A stretch of 64,000 nt of DNA from Bolinopsis microptera (Eukaryota; Ctenophora; Tentaculata; Lobata; Bolinopsidae), in assembly GCF_026151205.1 (NCBI RefSeq), contig NC_087082.1:12017497-12081496 (forward strand). Reading direction: 5' to 3'. Under the pieces are notes generated by a model. That model ran no database searches. It saw only the letters and a program-made list of their open reading frames with translations, and was not told where the DNA came from. Of the stretch, positions 36,501 through 48,533 are shown piece by piece; positions within the stretch are counted from its first letter, which is position 1, and every line of letters begins with the position of its first letter. A program made the position numbers and the translations under genes.

Positions 36501-39500
36501 ATCTGGAAGTACGTTACCAGTTATTTGGGGCCTTCAGGGGGGAAAATGGGCCGAAAAATGGGCCGAAAAGGGGAATTTTCGGGTGTTTTCAAATTTGAGA
36601 TTTCAAAGCCAGATTTTCGGCTTTCGTTGGCTGGGACATGCCCAAATTGGTGTGGGTGAGTTGCATAGAGGTAGTACAAGTGTGATCCGTTGCAGAAATC
36701 CGGGTTCCCAAGATTCAAAATGACTTGAAAAGATTTTGTAAAAAATTGGAGACATTTTGGAATCCATGGGAATTTTTTGGAGACATCCATATTTCGCCCT
36801 AAAACGTCTCCAATGAGTTTGGTTAGCACCCTGGTTGATCTGGAAGTACGTTACCAGTTATTTGGGGCCTCCAGGGGCGAAAATGGGCCGAAAAATGGGC
36901 CGAAAAGGGGCATTTACGGGTGTTTTCAAATTTGAGATTTCAAAGCCAGATTTTCGGCTTTAGTTGGCTGGGACATGCCCAAATTGGTGTGGGTGAGTTG
37001 CATAGAGGTAGTACAAGTGTGATCCGTTGCAGAAATCCGGGTTCCCAAGATTCAAAATGACTTGAAAAGATTTTGTAAAAAATTGGAGACATTTTGGAAT
37101 CCATGGGAATTTTTTGGAGACATCCATATTTCGCCCTAAAACGTCTCCAATGAGTTTGATTGGCACCCTGGTTGATCTGGAAGTACGTTACCAGTTATTT
37201 GGGGCCTTCAGGGGGGAAAATGGGCCGAAAAATGGGCCGAAAAGGGGAATTTTCGGGTGTTTTCAAATTTGAGATTTCAAAGCCAGATTTTCGGCTTTCG
37301 TTGGCTGGGACATGCCCAAATTGGTGTGGGTGAGTTGCATAGAGGTAGTACAAGTGTGATCCGTTGCAGAAATCCGGGTTCCCAAGATTCAAATGAATTG
37401 AAAAGATTTTGTAAAAAATTGGAGACATTTTGGAATCCATGGGAATTTTTTGGAGACATCCATATTTCGCCCTAAAACGTCTCCAATGAGTTTGGTTAGC
37501 ACCCTGGTTGATCTGGAAGTACGTTACCAGTTATTTGGGGCCTTCAGGGGCGAAAATGGGCCGAAAAATGGGCCGAAAAGGGGCATTTACGGGTGTTTCA
37601 AATTTGAGATTTCAAAGCAAGATTTTCGGCTTCAGTTGGCTGGGACATGCCCAAATTGGTGTGGGTGAGTTGCATAGAGGTAGTACAAGTGTGATCCGTT
37701 GCAGAAATCCGGGTTCCCAAGATTCAAAATGACTTGAAAAGATTTTGTAAAAAATTGGAGACATTTTGGAATCCATGGGAATTTTTTGGAGACATCCATA
37801 TTTCGCCCTAAAACGTCTCCAATGAGTTTGATTGGCACCCTGGTTGATCTGGAAGTACGTTACCAGTTATTTGGGGCCTTCAGGGGGGAAAATGGGCCGA
37901 AAAATGGGCCGAAAAGGGGCATTTTCAAGTGTTTTCAAATTTGAGATTTCAAAGCCAGATTTTCGGCTTTTGTTGGCTGGGACATGCCCAAATTGGTGTG
38001 GGTGAGTTGCATAGAGGTAGTACAAGTGTGATCCGTTGCAGAAATCCGGGTTCCCAAGATTCAAAATGAATTGAAAAGATTTTGTAAAAAATTGGAGACA
38101 TTTTGGAATCCATGGGAATTTTTTGGAGACATCCATATTTCGCCCTAAAACGTCTCCAATGAGTTTGATTGGCACCCTGGTTGATCTGGAAGTACGTTAC
38201 CAGTTATTTGGGGCCTTCAGGGGGGAAAATGGGCCGAAAAATGGGCCGAAAAGGGGCATTTTCAAGTGTTTTCAAATTTGAGATTTCAAAGCCAGATTTT
38301 CGGCTTTTGTTGGCTGGGACATGCCCAAATTGGTGTGGGTGAGTTGCATAGAGGTAGTACAAGTGTGATCCGTTGCAGAAATCCGGGTTCCCAAGATTCA
38401 AAATGAATTGAAAAGATTTTGTAAAAAATTGGAGACATTTTGGAATCCATGGGAATTTTTTGGAGACATCCATATTTCGCCCTAAAACGTCTCCAATGAG
38501 TTTGGTTAGCACCCTGGTTGATCTGGAAGTACGTTACCAGTTATTTGGGGCCTTCAGGGGCGAAAATGGGCCGAAAAATGGGCCGAAAAGGGGGCATTTA
38601 CGGGTGTTTTCAAATTTGAGATTTCAAAGCCAGATTTTCGGCTTCAGTTGGCTGGGACATGCCCAAATTGGTGTGGGTGAGTTGCATAGAGGTAGTACAA
38701 GTGTGATCCGTTGCAGAAATCCGGGTTCCCAAGATTCAAAATGACTTGAAAAGATTTTGTAAAAAATTGGAGACATTTTGGAATCCATGGGAATTTTTTG
38801 GAGACATCCATATTTCGCCCTAAAACGTCTCCAATGAGTTTGATTGGCACCCTGGTTGATCTGGAAGTACGTTACCAGTTATTTGGGGCCTTCAGGGGGG
38901 AAAATGGGCCGAAAAATGGGCCGAAAAGGGGCATTTTCAAGTGTTTTCAAATTTGAGATTTCAAAGCCAGATTTTCGGCTTTTGTTGGCTGGGACATGCC
39001 CAAATTGGTGTGGGTGAGTTGCATAGAGGTAGTACAAGTGTGATCCGTTGCAGAAATCCGGGTTCCCAAGATTCAAAATGAATTGAAAAGATTTTGTAAA
39101 AAATTGGAGACATTTTGGAATCCATGGGAATTTTTTGGAGACATCCATATTTCGCCCTAAAACGTCTCCAATGAGTTTGATTGGCACCCTGGTTGATCTG
39201 GAAGTACGTTACCAGTTATTTGGGGCCTTCAGGGGGGAAAATGGGCCGAAAAATGGGCCGAAAAGGGGCATTTTCAAGTGTTTTCAAATTTGAGATTTCA
39301 AAGCCAGATTTTCGGCTTTTGTTGGCTGGGACATGCCCAAATTGGTGTGGGTGAGTTGCATAGAGGTAGTACAAGTGTGATCCGTTGCAGGAAATCCGGG
39401 TTCCCAAGATTCAAAATGAATTGAAAAGATTTTGTAAAAAATTGGAGACATTTTGGAATCCATGGGAATTTTTTGGAGACATCCATATTTCGCCCTAAAA

Positions 39501-42500
39501 CGTCTCCAATGAGTTTGGTTAGCACCCTGGTTGATCTGGAAGTACGTTACCAGTTATTTGGGGCCTTCAGGGGCGAAAATGGGCCGAAAAATGGGCCGAA
39601 AAGGGGCATTTACGGGTGTTTTCAAATTTGAGATTTCAAAGCAAGATTTTCGGCTTCAGTTGGCTGGGACATGCCCAAATTGGTGTGGGTGAGTTGCATA
39701 GAGGTAGTACAAGTGTGATCCGTTGCAGAAATCCGGGTTCCCAAGATTCAAAATGACTTGAAAAGATTTTGTAAAAAATTGGAGACATTTTGGAATCCAT
39801 GGGAATTTTTTGGAGACATCCATATTTCGCCCTAAAACGTCTCCAATGAGTTTGATTGGCACCCTGGTTGATCTGGAAGTACGTTACCAGTTATTTGGGG
39901 CCTTCAGGGGGGAAAATGGGCCGAAAAATGGGCCGAAAAGGGGCATTTTCAAGTGTTTTCAAATTCGAGATTTCAAAGCCAGATTTTCGGCTTTTGTTGG
40001 CTGGGACATGCCCAAATTGGTGTGGGTGAGTTGCATAGAGGTAGTACAAGTGTGATCCGTTGCAGAAATCCGGGGTCCCAAGATTCAAAATGAATTGAAA
40101 AGATTTTGTAAAAAATTGGAGACATTTTGGAATCCATGGGAATTTTTTGGAGACATCCATATTTCGCCCTAAAACGTCTCCAATGAGTTTGATTGGCACC
40201 CTGGTTGATCTGGAAGTACGTTACCAGTTATTTGGGGCCTTCAGGGGGGAAAATGGGCCGAAAAATGGGCCGAAAAGGGGCATTTTCAAGTGTTTTCAAA
40301 TTTGAGATTTCAAAGCCAGATTTTCGGCTTTTGTTGGCTGGGACATGCCCAAATTGGTGTGGGTGAGTTGCATAGAGGTAGTACAAGTGTGATCCGTTGC
40401 AGAAATCCGGGTTCCCAAGATTCAAAATGAATTGAAAAGATTTTGTAAAAAATTGGAGACATTTTGGAATCCATGGGAATTTTTTGGAGACATCCATATT
40501 TCGCCCTAAAACGTCTCCAATGAGTTTGATTGGCACCCTGGTTGATCTGGAAGTACGTTACCAGTTATTTGGGGCCTTCAGGGGGGAAAATGGGCCGAAA
40601 AATTGGCCGAAAAGGGGCATTTTCGGGTGTTTTCAAATTTGAGATTTCAAAGCAAGATTTTCGGCTTTAGTTGGCTGAAACATGCCCAAATTGGTGTGGG
40701 TGAGTTGCATAGAGGTAGTACAAGTGTGATCCGTTGCAGAAATCCGGGTTCCCAAGATTCAAAATGACTTGAAAAGATTTTGTAAAAAATTGGAGACATT
40801 TTGGAATCCATGGGAATTTTTGGAGACATCCATATTTCGCCCTAAAACGTCTCCAATGAGTTTGGTTAGCACCCTGGTTGATCTGGAAGTACGTTACCAG
40901 TTATTTGGGGCCTTCAGGGGCGAAAATGGGCCGAAAAATGGGCCGAAAAGGGGCATTTACGGGTGTTTTCAAATTTGAGATTTCAAAGCCAGATTTTCGG
41001 CTTTAGCTGGCTGGGACATGCCCAAATTGGTGTGGGTGAGTTGCATAGAGGTAGTACAAGTGTGATCCGTTGCAGAAATCCGGGTTCCCAAGATTCAAAA
41101 TGAATTGAAAAGATTTTGTAAAAAATTGGAGACATTTTGGAATCCATGGGAATTTTTGGAGACATCCATATTTCGCCCTAAAACGTCTCCAATGAGTTTG
41201 GTTAGCACCCTGGTTGATCTGGAAGTACGTTACCAGTTATTTGGGGCCTTCAGGGGCGAAAATGGGCCGAAAAATGGGCCGAAAAGGGGCATTTAAAAAT
41301 TCCCATGGATTCCAAAATGTCTCCAATTTTTTACAAAATCTTTTCAAGTCATTTTGAACCTTGGGAACCCGGATTTTTGCAACGGATCACACTTGTACTA
41401 CCTCTATGCAACTCACCCACACCAATTTGGGCATGTCCCAGCCAACTAAGCCGAAAATCTGGCTTTGAAATCTAAAATTTGAAAACACCCGAAAATGCCC
41501 CTTTTCGGCCCATTTTTCGGCCCATTTTCGCCCCTGAAGGCCCCAAATAACTGGTAACGTACTTCCAGATCAACCAGGGTGCCAACCAAACTCATTGGAG
41601 ACGTTTTAGGGCGAAATATGGATGTCTCCAAAAAATTCCCATGGATTCCAAAATGTCTCCAATTTTTTACAAAATCTTTTCAAGTCATTTTGAATCTTGG
41701 GAACCCGGATTTCTGCAACGGATCACACTTGTACTACCTCTATGCAACTCACCCACACCAATTTGGGCATGTCCCAGCCAACTAAAGCCGAAAATCTGGC
41801 TTTGAAATCTCAAATTTGAAAACACCCGAAAATGCCCCTTTTCGGCCCATTTTTCGGCCCATTTTCGCCCCTGAAGGCCCCAAATAACTGGTAACGTACT
41901 TCCAGATCAACCAGGGTGCCAACCAAACTCATTGGAGACGTTTTAGGGCGAAATATGGATGTCTCCAAAAAATTCCCATGGATTCCAAAATGTCTCCAAT
42001 TTTTTACAAAATCTTTTCAAGTCATTTTGAATCTTGGGAACCCGGATTTCTGCAACGGATCACACTTGTACTACCTCTATGCAACTCACCCACACCAATT
42101 TGGGGCATGTCCCAGCCAACTAAAGCCTAAAATCTGGCTTTGAAATCTCAAATTTGAAAACACCCGAAAATGCCCCTTTTCGGCCCATTTTTCGGCCCAT
42201 TTTCGCCCCTGAAGGCCCCAAATAACTGGTAACGTACTTCCAGATCAACCAGGGTGCCAACCAAACTCATTGGAGACGTTTTAGGGCGAAATATGGATGT
42301 CTCCAAAAAATTCCCATGGATTCCAAAATGTCTCCAATTTTTACAAAATCTTTTCAAGTCATTTAGAATCTTGGGAACCCGGATTTCTGCAACGGATCAC
42401 ACTTGTACTACCTCTATGCAACTCACCCACACCAATTTGGGCATGTCCCAGCCAACTAAAGCCGAAAATCTGGCTTTGAAATCTCAAATTTGAAAACACC

Positions 42501-44294
42501 CGAAAATGCCCCTTTTCGGCCCATTTTTCGGCCCATTTTCCCCCTGAAGGCCCCAAATAACTGGTAACGTACTTCCAGATCAACCAGGGTGCCAACCATT
42601 GGAGACGTTTTAGGGCGAAATATGGATGTCTCCAAAAAATTCCCATGGATTCCAAAATGTCTCCAATTTTTTACAAATCTTTTCAAGTCATTTTGAATCT
42701 TGGGAACCCGGATTTCTGCAACGGATCACACTTGTACTACCTCTATGCAACTCACCCACACCAATTTGGGCATGTCCCAGCCAACTAAAGCCGAAAATCT
42801 GGCTTTGAAATCTCAAATTTGAAAACACCCGAAAATTCCCCTTTTCGGCCCATTTTTCGGCCCATTTTCCCCCCTGAAGGCCCCAAATAACTGGTAACGT
42901 ACTTCCAGATCAACCAGGGTGCCAACCATTGGAGACGTTTTAGGGCGAAATATGGATGTCTCCAAAAAATTCCCATGGATTCCAAAATGTCTCCAATTTT
43001 TTACAAAATTTTTTCAAGTCATTTTAAATCTTGGGAACCCGGATTTCTGCAACGGATCACACTTGTACTACCTCTATGCAACTCACCCACACCAATTTGG
43101 GCATGTCCCAGCCAACTAAAGCCGAAAATCTGGCTTTGAAATCTCAAATTTGAAAACACCCGAAAATGCCCCTTTTCGGCCCATTTTTCGGCCCATTTTC
43201 GCCCCTGAAGGCCCCAAATAACTGGTAACGTACTTCCAGATCAACCAGGGTGCCAACCAAACTCATTGGAGACGTTTTAGGGCGAAATATGGAAAACAAA
43301 ATTTTGACATTTTTTTTTGGCAAATATGGTTCGCCACCCCCCGTTTTTTGTCTTCTTTTCGCATGTGAAAGGTCTTAGTTTGTTTGAGGGACAGACCAGA
43401 ACTCAGTTCAAGCCATATACAGCTAATTTAGGTGCTTAAATATCAATAATACGTAATTCCCCTCTAATTCCCCTCCAATTCCCATGAAATTCCCATGGAG
43501 ACAATGTCTCCAAAATGTCTCCAAATATGAGGAATCATAATATCACTATTAGGTTTTTAGGGTGGCCCTATTATTAGGAAAGTGTGAAATTTCTGAAAAC
43601 TTTCACAAGCCTGTTTTTGACAGTTTTTAACAGTTATAATATCTCTATATTATAAGTACCTAACCTGCGCCTTTTATCACGCACAGGTTCGAAGGTTCAA
43701 CTACGATGCCCTTTAATGATCTTCTATTCTAATTACCAAGAAACTTAATAGTCAATTATCTTGTTTCTTAGACTGTCCTCCGAGAGCACAATAATTCGAC
43801 ATACTCAGAATAGTTGCAATAGTTTCCTCGCCGGGAAATCATCACGACGATCAAATTTTGAATAGTTGACACTTTTTAGCATACTAGTTGGTACTTCTAC
43901 TAGTTGGTACTACTACTAGTTGGTACTACTACAACAGCTGTTGAGCTGTACTGTCATAAATTCATTAATCGAAGATATGATTCTCGACTGCTATGCCTGC
44001 TGCATGATTCGCGATATGGTCTGTTAATTTGGTCTGATGCAGCTGGCTAGAGAAAACATGATTCCAAAAATTATTACATTTATTTTATAATTTCACTTTT
44101 ACGAGCAAACCAAACGATTACCGCCAAAGAAATACCAAAAAATATCACAAGAAAATACAAGCTTATAGAAGTATAGACAGTAGAAACTATAAATCAATAT
44201 TAAACTCCGTACCTTCATCAGTTGCCTGTTCTATCCACGCCTGGACAGTTTGCAACGAATTCGTTTGTAAAATACTGCAGAGTATATCGAGAGC
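33488..44294 (-). CDS. Spliced gene of unknown function, C-terminal five exons
   Basis: Exons in transcript order: 44,213-44,294; 34,607-34,758; 34,144-34,428; 33,899-34,044; 33,488-33,601. All have AG acceptors; donors are GTACGG, GTTAGT, GTTCGT and GTAAGT. Phases agree across the first junction (ATDEG then FKPNLLSAERTVVLKALRD), across the 34,144/34,044 junction (QTP then VSVLSKPKKQ) and across the last junction (REKF then LSSQMSGRS). The product has a helical N-terminal part (LQTVQAWIEQATDEG, ALRDMKEKGLL), a Pro-rich stretch (EVPKPPPVARTPTIGTQ) and a Ser/Arg/Pro-rich tail ending HDVISKA. The middle exon needs a one-base shift: its first part is open in one frame and its last part in another, and its length is one base off the expected phase. 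I do not recognise the family. The first intron holds the satellite array. Earlier exons were not found. Confidence 0.6.
34892..34922 (+). repeat. Left inverted-repeat border of the satellite region
   Basis: About 31 bases including ATAATGATTCCTCA and GGAGACATTTT. The reverse complement stands at 43,512-43,543, outside the other end of the array. Confidence 0.6.
34930..35147 (+). repeat. Degenerate edge unit of the satellite
   Basis: Contains a weak match to the unit core (CGTTGGGAACCGGAATTCC versus CGTTGCAGAAATCCGGGTTCC). It is an eroded border copy. Confidence 0.45.
35148..41296 (+). repeat. 337-bp satellite array, forward block (about 18 units)
   Basis: The phrase around CACCCTGGTTGATCTGG recurs at about 35,475, 35,812, 36,150, 36,487, 36,826, 37,163, 37,498, 37,835, 38,172, 38,510, 38,847, 39,185, 39,522, 39,860, 40,197, 40,535, 40,870 and 41,206, after a diverged first unit at 35,148. 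Units differ at a few diagnostic positions. The period, 337, is not a multiple of 3, so the repeated 60-100-codon open frames cannot form one protein. No poly(A) or RT sequence is associated. Confidence 0.95.
37498..40534 (+). repeat. Three-unit higher-order repeat, three periods of 1,012 bp
   Basis: Units alternate in type as G-D-D three times (starts at 37,498, 38,510 and 39,522). Type G has GGTTAGCACC, GGGGCGAAAA, CATTTACGGG and CTTCAGTTGG. Type D has GATTGGCACC, GGGGGGAAAA, CATTTTCAAG and CTTTTGTTGG. Before this, a two-unit G-D order repeats twice (36,150-37,497, period about 676), with its own variants CTTTAGTTGG and CTTTCGTTGG. Confidence 0.85.
41297..43292 (-). repeat. 337-bp satellite, inverted block (about 6 units)
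   Basis: Orientation flips inside a unit at 41,297 and the array continues as the reverse complement to 43,292. These units carry their own combination of variants (TTGGTTGGCACC in unit orientation). Two neighbours, near 42,590 and 42,925, share a short deletion between the CACC motif and the GGAGACG motif. They are therefore a related subfamily and not a simple copy of the forward block. Confidence 0.9.
43512..43543 (-). repeat. Right inverted-repeat border of the satellite region
   Basis: Reverse complement of 34,892-34,922. It sits after a 220-bp non-satellite spacer and a short run of ATTCCC/GTCTCC fragments that echo the satellite unit. Confidence 0.6.
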
Positions 44295-45116
44295 CTGAAA
44301 GAGCAACCTGGTGAACGACAAAACTCGAGGATTCCAGATCATTTGTCGAGTTAATTACTATAAGTTATCACGTGTTAATAAAAAGAGATGGCTCTAATGA
44401 TAAAGATTAGAGTAATCTGGTCGATAGCGATAATCGCTGATAAGTTGGTCCTTATATGGGGGAAGGGGGGGGGGGGGGGCAGGTGCAATGACACGTGACA
44501 AATCTCCAGAATTAACAAATCAATAATGGGTTTTGAAGAAAATAAGACGTGGATTATTTCTTGGATTAGCATTTTGTATGCGATGGTTAGCAATAGCTTC
44601 TTTGAATTGTATAGCTCATAGCCTTCATTAATTCCTTCAGTTGGTGATAAAACAATCAATGAATCTTGTATTTTGATCGTACCAGACAAAAACGTGATCT
44701 CTGATAAGTGGCCAGCTTGGCCACGTTACTTCGAGCCGACTTTTGCGAGTTGTGTTCAGATCACGAAGACAAGAGATGAGGGAGATGATATCTCATGTAC
44801 AAGGTGCACCTCCCTCTCTCTCTCTCTGCATCGTTATGTGTTGTATTCTACACCTCGGAGTGCATTAATGAAACACATATGCATGATACAACGACCATGT
44901 GACTCAGGCTGCTGCAAGAGGATGTTGTGTAATGTTCACTGATTGGTGGTTTGTGTCATGTGGGTGGAATGAAGTTATGTGATCGGTGGTCGTCATGGTT
45001 ACGACAGCGAGATTCCTGGGAATTCACCGTCCACGTTTTGAGAGTATAATATCATGTGTACTTTCTATGTTTTAGAAATTATGGTATTTGGTAAGACATT
45101 TTAAGATCTTTATAAC
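43546..45116. other. Mostly non-coding DNA around one exon
   Basis: Holds a 16-18-base tandem (ACTAGTTGGTACTACT type, three copies, 43,883-43,931), the exon at 44,213-44,294, a G-run at 44,463-44,480 and a CT microsatellite at 44,811-44,828. No other gene is supported. Confidence 0.5.
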
Positions 45117-45570
45117 GGAGTAGTCTCTATTCTACTCTACAACTGCAACTCCTGGGCTGCACCACTAGCTTCGTTGAATGAACTTGATATTGCTCATCGC
45201 AAACACCTCCGAAGAATCCTCAACATCAGATGGCCTACTGGGGTTATTTCTAATGAGGCACTCTATGCTCGTTGTTATGTCACTCCCTTGTCTGTGAGAG
45301 TCTCTAAGTTTCGATGGAGAATGTTAGGACATATCTTAAGAGGACAGGAAGACTCACCAGCATACACCTCTATGTTATTTGCTATAAATTCTGATATTTT
45401 TTATGGAAGGGAGACGGGGTAGACCATGTTTAAACTTATTAGATGTTATTAGAAAAGACTTGACTAGTAGAAATCTTGATATTAAACTTAAGAATTTGAC
45501 TGATTTCGAAGACCTTAGATTTTTAGCTTTAATAGATAGGGAGGAGTGGAAGAAGTTAGAAGATGGTTGA
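45117..45570 (+). mobile_element. Non-LTR retrotransposon remnant: C-terminal region of the RT polyprotein
   Basis: Open text reads NSWAAPLASLNELDIAHRKH, then LRRILNIRWPTGVISNEALY, then RVSKFRWRMLGHILRG. This is the region that follows the RT domain in many invertebrate LINE-type polyproteins. One frame shift near 45,415 (in GREGRPCLNLLD) leads to a second segment ending REEWKKLEDG and a stop at 45,568. The RT core itself is absent, so this is a dead 3' fragment. Confidence 0.65.
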
Positions 45571-46280
45571 TGTTTTTTGTTTTCTTTTTTATGCGTTTTG
45601 ATATCTATAAGGTGCCTAGGATGCTCTTTTAAAGAGATATTTCGTACTTTGAAAGATTTACTACTATAACGGGAGTAGAGATTTGGATATATCATCACGA
45701 AATTCTTGATAAGTTATGTAGGCTTAATTTAACTGTTAAGTTTAAGTGTAAATTCTATAAGAATTTTATTCGTTTATTAATCTTTAGAGGATTTACCCTA
45801 GAAACATCGAATATTACTTACGTATATTACATAACTCATACGTCGTCATGGTTTCGTTTACAATACATGTTTGATCGCTAATAAGCAACTAATGTACCAC
45901 AATAACAGGCTGTAACAATGTCTCACAACCCCGCACAAACTAAAATGCATTGCTTGTTAAAGTTGAATGACCGATCACTGTAATAACAGGACTTTACCGT
46001 CACCATGGTGACTTTACCGGCACCATGGTGACCAACTACAAAACATATTACAGGGCCACTCGTCACACTCACATATTCAATCTGTAATGTCATTTACTGA
46101 CACAGTTCCATTTTACTTTTCATATCACTACCTGGTATTGGGTTTTATCAATAAGGAGTATTTGGAAACAAGTGGTTAATGGTGACAGTAATTTAAGTCT
46201 ATAATAATAATATGATATAAATTTGGTGGAACAGCACAATTCAAAATATGAATTCCTAACCTAATCGGTTAAACCACCTA
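45571..46280. other. No gene seen
   Basis: Contains a doubled palindromic phrase (ACCATGGTGACTTTACCG around 46,003-46,031) and nothing else I can support. Confidence 0.45.
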
Positions 46281-47375
46281 TCATTAAGGTCATGATATAT
46301 TTGTAGAATCGCAATCGGGCGATTAAATTAGAATCAAAGATTTTACAAAGTTGCTAACACTCCAACTTATCACGTCATAAAATAAGATGAAGTGTTAAGC
46401 ACTGGTATTATAGATATACTGATAACTCGTGTTCACCAGCTTGTAGGTCTATAATGAAGATTTAACCACTTGATAAAAGTCAAGATATAAGATATTGAGC
46501 CCAAGAACCCCAGGTCATTCATCTCCTGATCATCATCTTCAAATTAGTCCATTATTATTCCCTTATATTAGTCCTTCATCTCCACGAGACTCAGATCAAA
46601 GAACCCTTGGCTACTACTTAGATTCTTCAAGAAACGTCCCGTAGTAGACGATTGCCTTTGAAGGCATGCGCCATTTTGCATTTGTCGACATAAAACAGAC
46701 TGTTATATTACATTAATACACTTTATCTATGACAGCTTTATTAACATGAACATTGACATCAGTTAATACTTACATGTCGGTATTATTAAATAAAGATCCT
46801 TACAGCAATTTCGATTGGGCAGTTGTTTACTGTGATTGATTGGGAACTGGGTTTTACTACTCCAGTTAATGTTTTACTAAAATAGATATTGAACAGCAAT
46901 TTAATAAGATAAAAATCGTACCAGCGTACTTGAAAATCTGTATGATTCCTGAAATTAAAAGTAGCTATGACCATTAAGAGTTAAATATATTGTTTATATT
47001 CCCCATCATGGACTAGTGGCTAAACAAAACTGCGTCGGAAATTAAAGCTCAGCTAAAGCCTGAAGACTATTCAGTCTTGTTTAGAAAATAACTACAGCTA
47101 CCAATATGTCCCTCACAAACATGGTCCAAAACATATCAAAACAGCACACGAAACACACACTCAAAAAAAGGTTGTCATCCGTTGCTCTCATCGGCACAAT
47201 AAATTTGCCCCGTTCTTTATGTAAAACTTTTTGTCGGTTCTGCAAGTGCCCGCTTCTTCATGTCCTGTACCAGATCTTTCCGGAGCTTCCTCTGTTCGAC
47301 AGACCGATCAGGGCTCAAGAAAACTGTCTTAAACTTCTCACTCTGCCGCAGGTTCCTGCATTCCTCAGAATCTGA

Positions 47376-48051
47376 TCAACGATGAGCGGAGTTTGAGGTA
47401 ATAACTTTAACTGGTCGCGTTGAGTCAACCGTTTTCTTTTTTCCTATTCTCTGAGCCTCTACTTTTGGCTTTATGCAAAGTTTCCAGAAACTTTCACACT
47501 GACTTAGATTCAGCTTCTCTTCCTTTTTTCCCGCAGGGAAGACTCGAAGATAAGAAGTTCCTGCTGCGGTCCCTCCTCTGCAACCAATAGTCTTGACTAC
47601 AACGTCAGCAATGCTTCGCGCTGGCTGATTACTGGAGACTGTGCTGGGAAAACGTTGAACGATAGAGCTGTAAGATTGGAACGCTCCGCTTTCACTGAAT
47701 CAGCACTGAACTTGGACACAGTTTCTTCATCGCTTCCAAGTTTCTCAGTCTTGCAAGCTGATTGCTCGGCCTGAACACGATAACCTCTCTTGCTTCTCAT
47801 TAACTGACCCGAAGTCTGGGCAACAACATTCTTATAAACGCTTCAACGGTCTCCATAAATAGTACGATACTCAAAAGATCGAGCCACACACATCGACAAT
47901 CTCCGGCTTATTCAGTCTGTATGAAGTTCTTAGCGTCCGCAATGTCCTTTAACTTTCCGTACGGCTTGCCAAATTTCTTCAGAGTCTCTTTGCTCCAGGT
48001 GAACATCTCATTCCACATGTAATTGATACTTTCCAAGTCCAAATCTGCCAT
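47376..48051 (-). CDS. Hypothetical protein of about 225 aa, frameshifted
   Basis: The ATG is at 48,049-48,051 and the stop TGA at 47,376-47,378. The text starts MADLDLESINYMWNEMF, continues WSKETLKKFGKPYGKLKDIA, NKPEIVDVCGSIF, QLMRSKRGYRVQAEQSACK and VSKFSADSVKAERSN, and ends with a basic segment (RIGKKKTVDSTRPVKVI). At least two frame changes, near 47,910-47,920 and 47,597, are needed to follow it, and its length is not a multiple of three. A poor second rendering lies at 1,770-2,700. No family was recognised. It points away from the receptor genes. The frameshifts are more likely sequence errors than decay, because the rest of this block has the same kind of indel. Confidence 0.45.
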
Positions 48052-48533
48052 CGTAAAGATCAGCACTACAAGCTAGCAGTCGCAGTAGCGGTGCAATTAT
48101 CAAGAGATAAGCAGTGCGATAACGAGAGCTAACAAATTTAAAACGGCAGTGAGAGTGTATTGACGGCAGTGAGAGTGTAATCTTAGAGATATGGATGAGT
48201 GACATTTCTTCATAATATTATATGCTCGTAATAATAGGACCACCTGTTTTAGTTGATCGTGATCATTCTATAAGTTATTAATTTTACGGCACCCGCACTT
48301 GACGAAACATAATTTTTTGTTTTTTGTTAATCTTTCGTTGTAGTGTATTTACCAATTTAAAAATATTAGCGTCCAACCAAGACATAACCGTCTTTGTTTT
48401 CCGAACATTTTAACACGAAGGAATTTTTTGGTTGCATCGATTTAAAAAGTTATAACGACTTTCAAAAACGTGTATGGGTAGTGGGTACTGTATCTTACTA
48501 TCTAAGTATGAATTATACAAACAAAAATATTTG

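Noticed and set aside
35273-43119. Many similar 60-102-codon frames across the satellite (for example those reading LIGDVLGRNMDVSKK)
   Set aside because: They are the same 337-bp unit translated repeatedly. 337 is not a multiple of 3, frames are open on both strands, and unit variants do not favour silent changes.
35148-43292. CRISPR-like or tandem-gene interpretation of the array
   Set aside because: There are no unique spacers between repeats and the genome is eukaryotic; units are directly adjacent.
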